A program made the position numbers and the translations under genes. Positions 49,607 to 57,781 of a stretch of DNA of 64,000 nt are shown here, in pieces (the first letter of the stretch is position 1; every line of letters starts with the position of its first letter). Source of the stretch: Pseudomonas sp. JUb42. GTDB lineage: Bacteria; Pseudomonadota; Gammaproteobacteria; Pseudomonadales; Pseudomonadaceae. The DNA is taken from NCBI RefSeq assembly GCF_024807945.1, contig NZ_JANUFD010000013.1:168720-232719 (forward strand), read 5' to 3'. The notes under the pieces are model-generated. The model worked only from the letters and a program-made list of their open reading frames with translations, was not told the DNA's origin and ran no database searches.

Positions 49607-49620
49607 TAGTGCTGGCTGTC

Positions 49621-49709
49621 CGTTGGAGCGGGGCTTGCCCGCGAACGTTTCGACGCGGTATGGCTGGAACACCCGGTTGCTCTTTTCGCGGGCAAGCCCG
49701 GCTCCAACG
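49621..49709. repeat. Paired REP palindrome
   Basis: Arms CGTTGGAGCGGGGCTTGCCC... (49621-49645) and ...GCAAGCCCGGCTCCAACG (49685-49709) are near-perfect inverted repeats. Confidence 0.85.
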
Positions 49710-49866
49710 AGATCAGTCACGGACGTGAGTCTGGGGCCCGGTACTTTTGCAGGACATTTCCTTTTCTTCTGTCGTCCCCCTCTCTGATTGGCCTCAGGGG
49801 GCATATGTCCGTCGCTGTCTCGTTTACTGTCACCGGCTCAGGCTGAGTGGCTTTCGAGAGCGTGAC

Positions 49867-50643
49867 ATGACGAGACAGATGACAGCAGAAGATGAACAGC
49901 AGGCGCGGTTGATGTTGGGGTTGCTGGAGCTGAGCGCCCTGAATGCGGACGAGACCGAGGGGCGAGTGGCCGCCTTGTGTGAACGGGCGCTGACGCCATT
50001 GGGCAATGTCGCGGCGGTCTGCGTACCTCTGCGTTTTACCTTGTTGGCCAGGGTCACCCTCGATCGCCTGGGCGCCAGGGATGTGCGGGTGGTCTCGGTA
50101 GCCAATTTTCCCTACGGCGGTTCGCCTATCGAGCCGGTGGTGTCCCAGGTACAGGCGGCGCTGGTCGCTGGGGCCGACGAGATCGATATGGTCTATCCCT
50201 TCCGCGCGTTGCTGTCCGGAGACAGCCGCACGGGCTTTGAAATGATCATGGCCTGCAAGCAATGCTGCCCGGACCAGAAGAAGCTGGTGGTGACCCTGGA
50301 AACCGGCGACTTGCGTGACCCGCAGCTTATTCGCCAGGCTTGCCAGGGCGCGATTATGGCCGGGGCTGACTTTATCAAGACCAGCACCGGCAAGACCGCG
50401 ATCAACGCCACACCCCAGGCCATGCGGATCATGATCGAAGCCATTGCCGAAGTCGGCGGCATGACCGGCATAAAGGCGGCGGGAGGGATTCGTACCTTCG
50501 ATGAGGCGCTGGTGTATCTGAAGATGACCCAGACCCGTTTTGGCAATGCCTGGGTCACATCCGAGCATGTACGCCTAAGTGCGTCGAGCCTGCTTGGTGA
50601 TGTGCTGATTGCCCTGGGTATGCTGCCGTCGAGCGGATATTGA
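49867..50643 (+). CDS. deoC: Deoxyribose-phosphate aldolase
   Basis: 258 residues from ATG 49867 (MTRQMTAED). It cleaves 2-deoxyribose-5-phosphate to acetaldehyde and glyceraldehyde-3-phosphate. The Schiff-base Lys171 is in FIKTSTGKTAINATP. Other conserved parts are VAAVCVPLRF, ADEIDMVYPF and IKAAGGIRTF. The longer DeoC type, like E. coli. It converges with the prrF sRNA gene. Confidence 0.95.
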   Translation: MTRQMTAEDEQQARLMLGLLELSALNADETEGRVAALCERALTPLGNVAAVCVPLRFTLLARVTLDRLGARDVRVVSVANFPYGGSPIEPVVSQVQAALVAGADEIDMVYPFRALLSGDSRTGFEMIMACKQCCPDQKKLVVTLETGDLRDPQLIRQACQGAIMAGADFIKTSTGKTAINATPQAMRIMIEAIAEVGGMTGIKAAGGIRTFDEALVYLKMTQTRFGNAWVTSEHVRLSASSLLGDVLIALGMLPSSGY

Positions 50644-50655
50644 TTTTCTGCGGGC

Positions 50656-50768
50656 AAAAAAAGACCCGGCAAAAGTGCCGGGTCAAAAACCGTGATTAGC
50701 CTGATGAGGAGATAATCTGAGAGTCCGAACCAAGGTCTTTCAAATCATCACTGGCCTCGCGACCAGAT
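50656..50768 (-). ncRNA. prrF: PrrF small regulatory RNA (iron-responsive)
   Basis: About 113 nt. The conserved antisense core CAGATTATCTCCTCATCAGG (minus strand, about 50702-50721) and flanking GCTAATCACGG are present. The 3' end is the terminator GACCCGGCA...TGCCGGGTC plus seven U (50656-50684). PrrF represses mRNAs for iron-containing proteins when iron is low. The upstream promoter overlaps a Fur site. P. aeruginosa has tandem copies; only one is here. Confidence 0.92.
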
Positions 50769-50774
50769 GTGCTA

Positions 50775-50802
50775 ATCATAACGATTCTCATTTGTATGTC
50801 AA
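50775..50802 (-). promoter_or_regulatory. prrF promoter with overlapping Fur box
   Basis: Minus strand TTGACA (50797-50802), 16 bp spacer, TATGAT (50775-50780). A Fur-like site at 50777-50795 matches about 12-13 of 19 consensus bases and covers the -10 and spacer, so Fe-Fur should block transcription. Confidence 0.85.
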
Positions 50803-50833
50803 CTACGCCTCCGCAAATATTTTCGCCTTTGCG

Positions 50834-51100
50834 TCAAACGGTCTTGCCGACTCTCGCGCAGTAACTATCAAGGTTCTTCTTGCGCTCGGCGGGTAGATCG
50901 CTCCAATGGATATCCATCAGCGCGGCATCGATTGCGTAGAGCAATACCTTAGACGCGCGAAATCCACGTTTTCGTACCGCCCAATAGGCATCTACCGCTC
51001 CCAGGCGGCGTAAATCAGCGCAATTGTGAATGCCCGCGGCGTGTAACCACTGCGCCGAGGTCTTGCCAACGTTTTTCAGGTTGATCAGGTCGTCGTTCAT
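50834..51100 (-). CDS. TfoX/Sxy C-terminal-domain protein
   Basis: 88 residues. It matches the TfoX C-terminal domain only (LKNVGKTSAQWLHAAGIHNCADLRRLGAVDAYWAVR), a helix-hairpin-like fold, without the N-terminal TfoX half. AGGAGG lies four bases before the second ATG (51100) of an ATGATG pair, so that start is chosen. TfoX proteins relate to competence regulation in other genera; a role here is not shown. Confidence 0.85.
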   Translation of the reverse strand: MNDDLINLKNVGKTSAQWLHAAGIHNCADLRRLGAVDAYWAVRKRGFRASKVLLYAIDAALMDIHWSDLPAERKKNLDSYCARVGKTV

Positions 51101-51296
51101 CATGCCTCCTTGCGATGCTGAGCTGCTCACTGCGTTACAACTCAATGAGTCTAGCGTTGCAGGGTGGCGATGTTACGGGTGTCCGGACATATGGATGCAG
51201 GCCAGAAGACATCAGCTGCGGCATGGCGGGGAGGCGCTTCAAGGTGCAACGACCGCAACCCCGAAGCCTGGGCATCGGGGTCGGGAAGGGGAACAG

Positions 51297-51641
51297 CTAG
51301 CGGGTGTTGTAACGCAGACGAGTACCGAAATTCACCGACATGAGAATCTCGTCAGCGGTGAGTTCGCGTGGAAAGTACGCGCCGGAGATCTGCGCATGGG
51401 CGATGCTGGCGCCTTCCATGGGAACGTCGCGCAAATCCAGGCCGCGCAGGTCTGCTGAGCGGAAGTAGGCATCGGTAAAGACGATTCCTGTGGTGTCCAG
51501 CTCGCGCAGGTCCAGCCCCCGGAAATCCCCCCCGGTCATATCGATGGTGCCGCTGCGTGGCTTCTCTTGATTGAAGCCGACCACATCATCCTGACGCAAC
51601 ATGACGTAGAGGGGGGAGTCGAGTTGTTTCGGCTGGCTCAT
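51297..51641 (-). CDS. Pentapeptide-repeat protein
   Basis: 114 residues. The central part (about 33-80) has repeats of the A(D/N)LXX type: GDFRGLDLREL, TGIVFTDAYFRSADLRGLDLRDV, GASIAHAQISGAYF. The tail is short. Similar small proteins occur widely in Pseudomonas; the function is unknown. Confidence 0.85.
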   Translation of the reverse strand: MSQPKQLDSPLYVMLRQDDVVGFNQEKPRSGTIDMTGGDFRGLDLRELDTTGIVFTDAYFRSADLRGLDLRDVPMEGASIAHAQISGAYFPRELTADEILMSVNFGTRLRYNTR

Positions 51642-51730
51642 GGACCGTCTCCGTTGGAATTATGGCGCCAGTATATCGCCACTATTTTCAAGCCGTGAAG
51701 CGATAAGTGCTAAACGGCTTGAACATTCGT

Positions 51731-53266
51731 TTAAAGGCCTGGCAAACGTTGGCGGATGCCCGCGACGAGGTTATCCATATCCTCCCCTTTGTGGGTTTCA
51801 ACCCGCTTGCTGCAGAGAATTTCTTCGGCAGTCAGCGGCTCGCGATTGGCTTGCTGGGCCTTGATGACCTCAAGCGTAGCGTCGGAAGGATCGACATTCT
51901 CTGCCTGACGCTCGCTTAGCCAGGTTTCGATCACGGCCTGGGGGGCTTCGCAGTCGAGGATCAGGAATGGCGCGCCCTTGGTTTGAGCAACCTTGGCCGC
52001 CGCTTCGCGCTGTTCGTGTTTGAGGTAGGTGGCGTCGATCACGACCGGGAAACCGGCGTGCAGTACGGCTGCCGCCAGTTCATGCAGGCGCTGGTAGGTC
52101 GCCGCGCTGACGTTGGCGTCGTACAGGTCGCTGCTTTCGCTGAACAGGCGCTTGCGCTCGACATCCGAACGCAGGCGGATGGCGCCCAGGGACTCGACCA
52201 GACGCATCGCCACATGGCTCTTGCCGACGGCCGATACGCCATGGGTGATGACCAGGAAGCGCGAAGGGATAGCGCTGTAGCTTTCCGCCAGGTTGGCGTA
52301 GTTGCGGTACTGACGCATGGTGGTGCCGCGTTGAACGGCGTCGGCGTCAGCGGGCAGGCCGAACAGGGCCACCTTGGCCCGGACCAGAGCACGGTAGGCC
52401 TTATAGAAATTCAGCACTTCCAGGCCCTGGTAGTCGCCGGTCAGTTCCAGATACTGGCTGACCAGGCGTCGCGACAGCGACTTGAGGCCGCGGTCTTCCA
52501 GGTCCATCGCCAGGAAGCCGATATCGGCGTAGACGTCGGTCTTGCGGAACGGTTCATTGAATTCGATGCAGTCGAAAATCACCACCTTGCCGTCGATCAG
52601 CGTGGCGTTGCCCAGATGAATGTCGCCGTGGCATTCGCGGATGAAGCCCTGGGCCTTGCGCTCGCTCAACAAAGGCTTGAGGCGTTCGAAGCTCGACTCG
52701 GCCCAGGCTTTCAGTGCCTCAAGCTGAACCAGGTCGGCTTTTTCGCTAAGGAAGGGGAGAATCTGCTCGAAATTCTGTAGGACTGGAGCCATTACGCTGT
52801 CAGGCGAACCCAATTCGGTCTCGTTACCAACTTGTGGTGCCTGGAGATGGAACTCTGCTATCTGTTTTGCCATCTCATCGATCTGGGAAACCGTGAGTTC
52901 GCCATTGGCCTGTAAGGTGCTCAGCAGACCGTCCTGTGGGAACTGACGCATTTTCAGGGCGTACTCGATGACTTCGCCTTCGCCACCCAGTTGCGGCGCT
53001 TCGGCACTCCCGGTAATCGGCAGGACTTCCAGGTACAGATCCTGGGTCAGGCGCTGGTTCAGGCGTAGCTCTTCGTTACAGAAGTGCCCGCGTGATTCCA
53101 GGGTAGTGAAGTCGAGGAAACCGAAGTTGACCGGTTTCTTGAATTTGTAGACATAAGGCCCCGTGAGCAAAACCCACGAAATGTGCGTCTCGATGACCTG
53201 GAAGCCTTCTACCGGATGCGGGAAGAGGGCCGGGTTCTGCAGGGCTGCAATCAGTGACTGGCTCAC
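51731..53266 (-). CDS. Fusion of APH-like kinase and AAA/adenylate-kinase-like domain
   Basis: 511 residues. An N-terminal aminoglycoside-phosphotransferase-like domain (COG2187) has the catalytic-type FIRECHGDIHLGNATL and the Mg-binding VIFDCIEFNEPFR. A C-terminal P-loop (COG0645) has GVSAVGKSHVA near 340. The family is conserved in many bacteria; the substrate is unknown. Divergent from mrcB. Confidence 0.88.
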   Translation of the reverse strand: MSQSLIAALQNPALFPHPVEGFQVIETHISWVLLTGPYVYKFKKPVNFGFLDFTTLESRGHFCNEELRLNQRLTQDLYLEVLPITGSAEAPQLGGEGEVIEYALKMRQFPQDGLLSTLQANGELTVSQIDEMAKQIAEFHLQAPQVGNETELGSPDSVMAPVLQNFEQILPFLSEKADLVQLEALKAWAESSFERLKPLLSERKAQGFIRECHGDIHLGNATLIDGKVVIFDCIEFNEPFRKTDVYADIGFLAMDLEDRGLKSLSRRLVSQYLELTGDYQGLEVLNFYKAYRALVRAKVALFGLPADADAVQRGTTMRQYRNYANLAESYSAIPSRFLVITHGVSAVGKSHVAMRLVESLGAIRLRSDVERKRLFSESSDLYDANVSAATYQRLHELAAAVLHAGFPVVIDATYLKHEQREAAAKVAQTKGAPFLILDCEAPQAVIETWLSERQAENVDPSDATLEVIKAQQANREPLTAEEILCSKRVETHKGEDMDNLVAGIRQRLPGL

Positions 53267-53360
53267 GGACGATCCTTAAAGGCTGAAATTCGAAATATGT
53301 ACATTCAAGCCGTCCATTATGGATGGTTGAGTCACCGCTGCAAACCGCCTTCTGGGCGCC

Positions 53361-53388
53361 TGTCGATCACCTCTAAAGTGCGTATAAT
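53361..53388 (+). promoter_or_regulatory. Candidate mrcB promoter very close to the start codon
   Basis: TATAAT at 53383-53388 is only eight bases before the mrcB ATG; the -35 (TGTCGA, 16 bp away) is poor. If used it gives a leaderless or almost leaderless mRNA. Confidence 0.4.
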
Positions 53389-53396
53389 CCGCGGCC

Positions 53397-55718
53397 ATGA
53401 CCCGAACCCGTACCCCCCGTAATAGTAAAAAACCGCCATCCAACCGCCTGCGCAGCCTGCTGGGCTGGGCCTTGAAGCTCAGTCTCGTCGGTCTTGTGAT
53501 CATCGGTTGCTTCGCGGTTTATCTCGATTCCATCGTCCAGGAAAAGTTTTCCGGCAAGCGCTGGACGATTCCGGCCAAGGTCTATGCCCGGCCGTTGGAA
53601 CTGTTCGTCGGCCAAAAGCTGACCCGTGATGACTTCCTCACCGAACTCGACGCCCTTGGCTATCGCCGCGAGGCCGTTGCCAATGGCCCCGGCGCTGCTG
53701 CGGTGAATGGCAATACCGTGGATCTGAACACTCGCGGCTTCCAGTTCTATGAAGGGACTGACCCGGCGCAGCAGATTCGCGTGCGCTTCTCGGCCGACTC
53801 GGTGGCCGAGCTGAGTTCCGGCGCTGGCGCCAAACTGGCCGTTGCCCGGCTCGAGCCGCTGTTGATCGGCGGCTTGTACCCGAAGAATCTTGAAGACCGC
53901 ATTCTGATCAAGATCGATCAGGTGCCGCCGTATCTGCTCGATACCCTGGTTACAGTCGAGGACCGCGACTTCTATCACCACTGGGGTGTGTCGCCCAAGT
54001 CCATCGCCCGGGCCTTCCTGGTCAACGCTTCGGCCGGACAGATGCGCCAGGGCGGCAGTACCCTGACCCAACAGTTGGTGAAGAACTTCTACCTGACCAG
54101 CGAGCGCAGCCTCAGCCGCAAGCTCACCGAAGTGATGATGGCGATGCTGCTGGAGCTGCATTACAGCAAGCAGGAAATCCTCGAGGCTTACCTCAATGAG
54201 GTGTTCATCGGTCAGGATGGTCAACGCGCCGTGCATGGCTTTGGTCTGGCCAGTCAGTACTTTTTCAGCCAGCCCTTGTCAGAGCTGAAGCTGCATCAGG
54301 TGGCGTTGCTGGTGGCGATGGTCAAGGGACCGTCCTACTACAACCCGCGTCGCAACCCGGATCGCGCCCTGGAGCGGCGTAATCTGGTGCTCGACCTGCT
54401 GGAGCAGCAAGGTGTGGCCACGGCCGATGTAGTCGCCGCCGCGAAGAAAATGCCACTGGGTGTGTCCAAGACCGGCAGCCTGGCGGACAGCTCGTTCCCC
54501 GGCTTCCTTGATCTGGTCAAGCGCCAGTTGCGCGAGGATTACCGCGACGAAGACTTGACCGAAGAGGGTCTGCGCATCTTCACCAGTTTCGATCCGATCC
54601 TGCAGATGAAGGCTGAAGCCTCGATGAACGATACGTTCAAGAAGCTGGCCGGACGCAAGGGCGCTGAAGACGTGGAAGCGGCGATGGTCATCACCAATCC
54701 GGAAACCGGTGAGGTGCAGGGCCTACTGGGCAGTCGTCAGGCCGGGTTCGCCGGGTTCAACCGCGCGATCGATGCCGTGCGGCCTATCGGCTCGCTGGTC
54801 AAGCCGTCTGTTTATCTGACGGCGCTGGAACGCCCAAGCCAGTACACCCTGACCAGTTGGGTGGTGGACGCGCCGTTCGAGGTCAAGGGCGCGGATGGGC
54901 AGATCTGGAAACCGCAGAACTTCGAACACCGCTCTTTCGGCAATATTTTCCTGTATCAGGGGCTGGCGCATTCCTACAACCTCACCACCGCCAAGCTCGG
55001 GATGGATCTGGGCTTGCCGAATGTGTTCAAGACGTTGGCCAAGCTGGGCGTCAATCGCGAATGGCCGCAGTACCCATCGATGTTGTTGGGCGCAGGTGGC
55101 CTGAGCCCGATGGAAGTGGCGACCATGTACCAGACCATTGCCAATGGCGGTTTCAATACGCCGATGCGGGCCATTCGCAGTGTGCTGACCGCTGAAGGCG
55201 AGCCGCTCAAGCGCTACCCGTTCCAGGTCGAGCAGCGCTTCGATCCGGGCGCCATTTATCTACTGCAGAACGCCATGCAGCGGGTGCTACGCGAGGGTAC
55301 TGGCAAGTCGGTTTATAACGTCATTCCGAGCAATGTGAACCTGGCAGGCAAGACCGGTACCAGTAACGATTCCCGTGACAGCTGGTTCGCCGGTTTCGGT
55401 CAGGATCTGCTGGCGGTGGTGTGGATCGGCCGCGACGACAATGGCCAGACGCCTTTTACCGGCGCAACGGGTGCCCTGCAGGTCTGGACCTCGTTCATGC
55501 GCAAGGCCAACCCGCAGTCTCTGGAGATGCAGGTGCCGGACAACATTACCAAGGTCTGGATCAACTCCCAGACCGGGCAGGGTTCCGACGTGAACTGCCC
55601 GAATGCCGTACAGATGCCGTATATTCGCGGCAGTGAGCCAGCACCCGGCGCTGCCTGTGGTGGCAGCTCGGCCCCGGCCGACTCGGTGATGGATTGGGTC
55701 AAGGGCTGGTTGAATTAA
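53397..55718 (+). CDS. mrcB: Bifunctional penicillin-binding protein 1B
   Basis: 773 residues. A class A PBP that polymerises and crosslinks peptidoglycan at the inner membrane. One transmembrane helix lies at about 22-44. The UB2H-like region is followed by the glycosyltransferase domain with VEDRDFYHHWGV and GGSTLTQQLVKN. The transpeptidase domain has SxxK (GSLVKP), SxN (SYN in AHSYNLTT) and KTG (AGKTGTSND). No Shine-Dalgarno is seen before the ATG. Its activator lpoP follows. Confidence 0.97.
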   Translation: MTRTRTPRNSKKPPSNRLRSLLGWALKLSLVGLVIIGCFAVYLDSIVQEKFSGKRWTIPAKVYARPLELFVGQKLTRDDFLTELDALGYRREAVANGPGAAAVNGNTVDLNTRGFQFYEGTDPAQQIRVRFSADSVAELSSGAGAKLAVARLEPLLIGGLYPKNLEDRILIKIDQVPPYLLDTLVTVEDRDFYHHWGVSPKSIARAFLVNASAGQMRQGGSTLTQQLVKNFYLTSERSLSRKLTEVMMAMLLELHYSKQEILEAYLNEVFIGQDGQRAVHGFGLASQYFFSQPLSELKLHQVALLVAMVKGPSYYNPRRNPDRALERRNLVLDLLEQQGVATADVVAAAKKMPLGVSKTGSLADSSFPGFLDLVKRQLREDYRDEDLTEEGLRIFTSFDPILQMKAEASMNDTFKKLAGRKGAEDVEAAMVITNPETGEVQGLLGSRQAGFAGFNRAIDAVRPIGSLVKPSVYLTALERPSQYTLTSWVVDAPFEVKGADGQIWKPQNFEHRSFGNIFLYQGLAHSYNLTTAKLGMDLGLPNVFKTLAKLGVNREWPQYPSMLLGAGGLSPMEVATMYQTIANGGFNTPMRAIRSVLTAEGEPLKRYPFQVEQRFDPGAIYLLQNAMQRVLREGTGKSVYNVIPSNVNLAGKTGTSNDSRDSWFAGFGQDLLAVVWIGRDDNGQTPFTGATGALQVWTSFMRKANPQSLEMQVPDNITKVWINSQTGQGSDVNCPNAVQMPYIRGSEPAPGAACGGSSAPADSVMDWVKGWLN

Positions 55719-55734
55719 GTGAAGAGGGTGTGAC

Positions 55735-56502
55735 GTGAACAAGTGTTGGATTCCTGTTTTAAGCGCCCTGGCATTGCTGACCGGCTGTGCCAGTGTGCAG
55801 CCCGGCTCGATTCCGGTAGTGGATTCAAGCTCCCGGGTATCGAATAGCGAGCGTGTCTCGGCCGGCCAGACTGGCGGTTATCGCCAGACCACGACCCAGG
55901 TTCGACAGCAGGCGCAAGCCGTGCCGCAGGACTCGGGGGTGACGGTCATGGTGCCAGGTGGCAACAACGCACCGATCCAGAGTTTCGTACCGCCTAGCGA
56001 TTCGGCGCCGATCAGCGTCGATAATGCTCCGATCAATACGACTTCCATGGTCCAGCCACAGGCAACCTACAGCGCGCAACCGCCGGTCAATACCGCCTAC
56101 AACACCCCGCCGGTTCCGGTCGTGCCAAGTGGTGTGCCGTCGAGTAGCAGTGGTGGCGGCTTGTCGGCTGACGAGCAACTGGATGGCCCGGTACTGGCGC
56201 TGCTGACAACGGCTCAACAGCAGCAGAACGGCGGCGACCTCAACGGTGCGTCGTCCAGCCTGGAGCGTGCCCAACGGGTTGCGCCGCGCGAGCCTCAGGT
56301 GCTTTATCGTCTGGCCCAGGTGCGTCTGGCCCAAGGTGACGCGGCCCAGGCCGAGCAGCTTGCTCGTCGTGGCCTGACCTACGCCAATGGTCGTGCGAGC
56401 CTTCAAGCCAGTTTGTGGGAGTTGATCGCGCAGTCCCGTGAGAAACAGGGCGATGCCTCGGGCGCTGCCCTGGCTCGCCAGAAAGCCAAGGTCGGTGCTT
56501 GA
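55735..56502 (+). CDS. lpoP: Outer-membrane lipoprotein activator of PBP1b (LpoP)
   Basis: 255 residues. A lipoprotein signal with LLTGC and Cys18 as the lipid site. A long low-complexity Pro/Ser/Val/Gln linker (20-145) can span the periplasm. C-terminal TPR-like helices (about 150-255: GASSSLERAQRVAPREPQVLYRLAQVRL) follow. In P. aeruginosa the TPR lipoprotein next to the PBP1b gene is LpoP, the functional counterpart of E. coli LpoB. GTG start with GAGGG upstream; 16 bp after mrcB. Confidence 0.85.
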   Translation: MNKCWIPVLSALALLTGCASVQPGSIPVVDSSSRVSNSERVSAGQTGGYRQTTTQVRQQAQAVPQDSGVTVMVPGGNNAPIQSFVPPSDSAPISVDNAPINTTSMVQPQATYSAQPPVNTAYNTPPVPVVPSGVPSSSSGGGLSADEQLDGPVLALLTTAQQQQNGGDLNGASSSLERAQRVAPREPQVLYRLAQVRLAQGDAAQAEQLARRGLTYANGRASLQASLWELIAQSREKQGDASGAALARQKAKVGA

Positions 56503-56828
56503 TGGATCGGCGTTTACCCGAAGTGGCTGATCAATTGTTGCTGATTGAGCGCGAGCTTCGTGTCCTGGGGTGGTGGAGCGATCTGCCACCCAGCGCCGAA
56601 GCACTGGCCAGCGTCGAGCCGTTCAGTGTCGATACCCTGGATTTCCACCAGTGGCTGCAATGGATTTTCCTGCCGCGGATGAAACAGATCCTCGAGCATG
56701 ATCTGCCATTGCCCAATGCCTCGGGCATTCTGGAAATGGCCGAGATGGTCTATGCCGGTCGCCAGGAAACAGCACCGTTGCAGGCGTCCCTGGCACGTTT
56801 TGACCGGCTGATCGCCCGGGCTGTCTAA
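56502..56828 (+). CDS. YqcC family protein
   Basis: 108 residues from ATG 56502, overlapping the lpoP stop by one base (TGATG). The YqcC signature is PFSVDTLDFHQWLQWIFLPRM with the surrounding LLLIERELR and LPNASGI. Often next to truC in enterobacteria; here it forms the end of the mrcB-lpoP cluster. Function unknown. Confidence 0.88.
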   Translation: MDRRLPEVADQLLLIERELRVLGWWSDLPPSAEALASVEPFSVDTLDFHQWLQWIFLPRMKQILEHDLPLPNASGILEMAEMVYAGRQETAPLQASLARFDRLIARAV

Positions 56829-56860
56829 ACGCACTCCAGGCTGAACTGAAATGCGACTCT

Positions 56861-56933
56861 TGTAGGAGCTGCCGACGGCTGCGAAAGCGGTGTGTCTGAC
56901 AGGCCCATTCGCAGCCTTCGGCAGCTCCTACAG
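56861..56933. repeat. Paired REP palindrome
   Basis: Arms TGTAGGAGCTGCCGACGGCT... (56861-56885) and TTCGCAGCCTTCGGCAGCTCC... (56908-56933) flank a 22 bp centre. It lies between two convergent genes. Confidence 0.85.
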
Positions 56934-56951
56934 TCACCATGTCCAGGTCAA

Positions 56952-57380
56952 CTAATCCTTACAGGACTCATCCAGCGATTTCTGCGTCTGGGTGAGTTGC
57001 TGCTGGCGTTCCTCTTCGGTCATGCGCCGCACTTCTGATCCCACCTGCAAGCGTACCCGCGAGTTGATCTGCAACTGGGCCAGATTGTTGCGCAGGGTTT
57101 CGCAGATTTCCTTGCGCTTGGCTTCCTGTGCGGCCACCTGCTTTCTGACCTTATCGTCGATGGCCTTTTGCGAGGCGTCGGGATCGACCGCCGGTTTTGC
57201 AGCAGGCGGTGGTGGCGGTGGCGGCTTCTGCACGTCGATCTGCTGAACCTGCTGACCGGCCGGCGGCTGGGCGTCGAAGTGCGTGACGCCCTGGGCATCG
57301 ACCCATTTATAGATTTGTGCGGCCTGGCTGGCGGTGCTCAGTGCCAGCGTCAATGCGGCCACGAGAATCTTGCAACCCAT
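56952..57380 (-). CDS. DUF4124-domain periplasmic protein
   Basis: 142 residues. Signal peptide 1-20 (cut near SQA-A). The DUF4124 core is IYKWVDAQGVTHFDAQPPAGQ at about 22-43, with a run of prolines after it. The C-terminal half is charged and helical, with two Cys (CETL, ESCKD). These occur in many pseudomonads; the function is unknown. Confidence 0.88.
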   Translation of the reverse strand: MGCKILVAALTLALSTASQAAQIYKWVDAQGVTHFDAQPPAGQQVQQIDVQKPPPPPPPAAKPAVDPDASQKAIDDKVRKQVAAQEAKRKEICETLRNNLAQLQINSRVRLQVGSEVRRMTEEERQQQLTQTQKSLDESCKD

Positions 57381-57781
57381 CGATCTTCCTTAGCGGTATG
57401 TGCGCAGGCAACCTACCACAAGCGCGTCCGGGCGACCTCATTCAGTGCGTTTTCATGCACATGCACAGAATAAAACTGAACGATGACTTGACTTGGGGTG
57501 GCCTAATCACAACAATTCAAAGTTCGCTGTGGAAGGACTGCCAGAAGCAGGCCATCTCGGTAGATCATGAGGCGCACACCCGCGCCGACCTGTTACACCC
57601 GCAACGCGTTACCTCGCGCTGGGTGGGAAAGCCCCGAAACACTCAGGGGTCATCCCAATACTTGCTCAGTCAGTGCTGACGTAGTCGGCGACCACCGTCG
57701 CTCATGCTCTGCTTGGCAGTAAACCTATTAAGACCCGTTCTCGTTTGTGGACGGTATTCTGGCGTTTTAGAGGTGAACAAC
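57381..57781 (+). other. ilvIH upstream region
   Basis: 401 bp without a supported gene. A short GC hairpin (CCCCGAAACACTCAGGGG, 57632-57649) lies in it. No Ile/Val/Leu-rich leader peptide followed by a terminator could be recognised, so classic attenuation is not supported. An ilv promoter must lie here, but no good -35/-10 pair was chosen. Confidence 0.4.

Noticed and set aside
57461..57679. Possible ilv leader peptide (frame starting MHRIKLNDDLTWGG)
   Set aside because: The frame is too long, has no cluster of Ile/Val/Leu codons and is not followed by a terminator hairpin with U-run.
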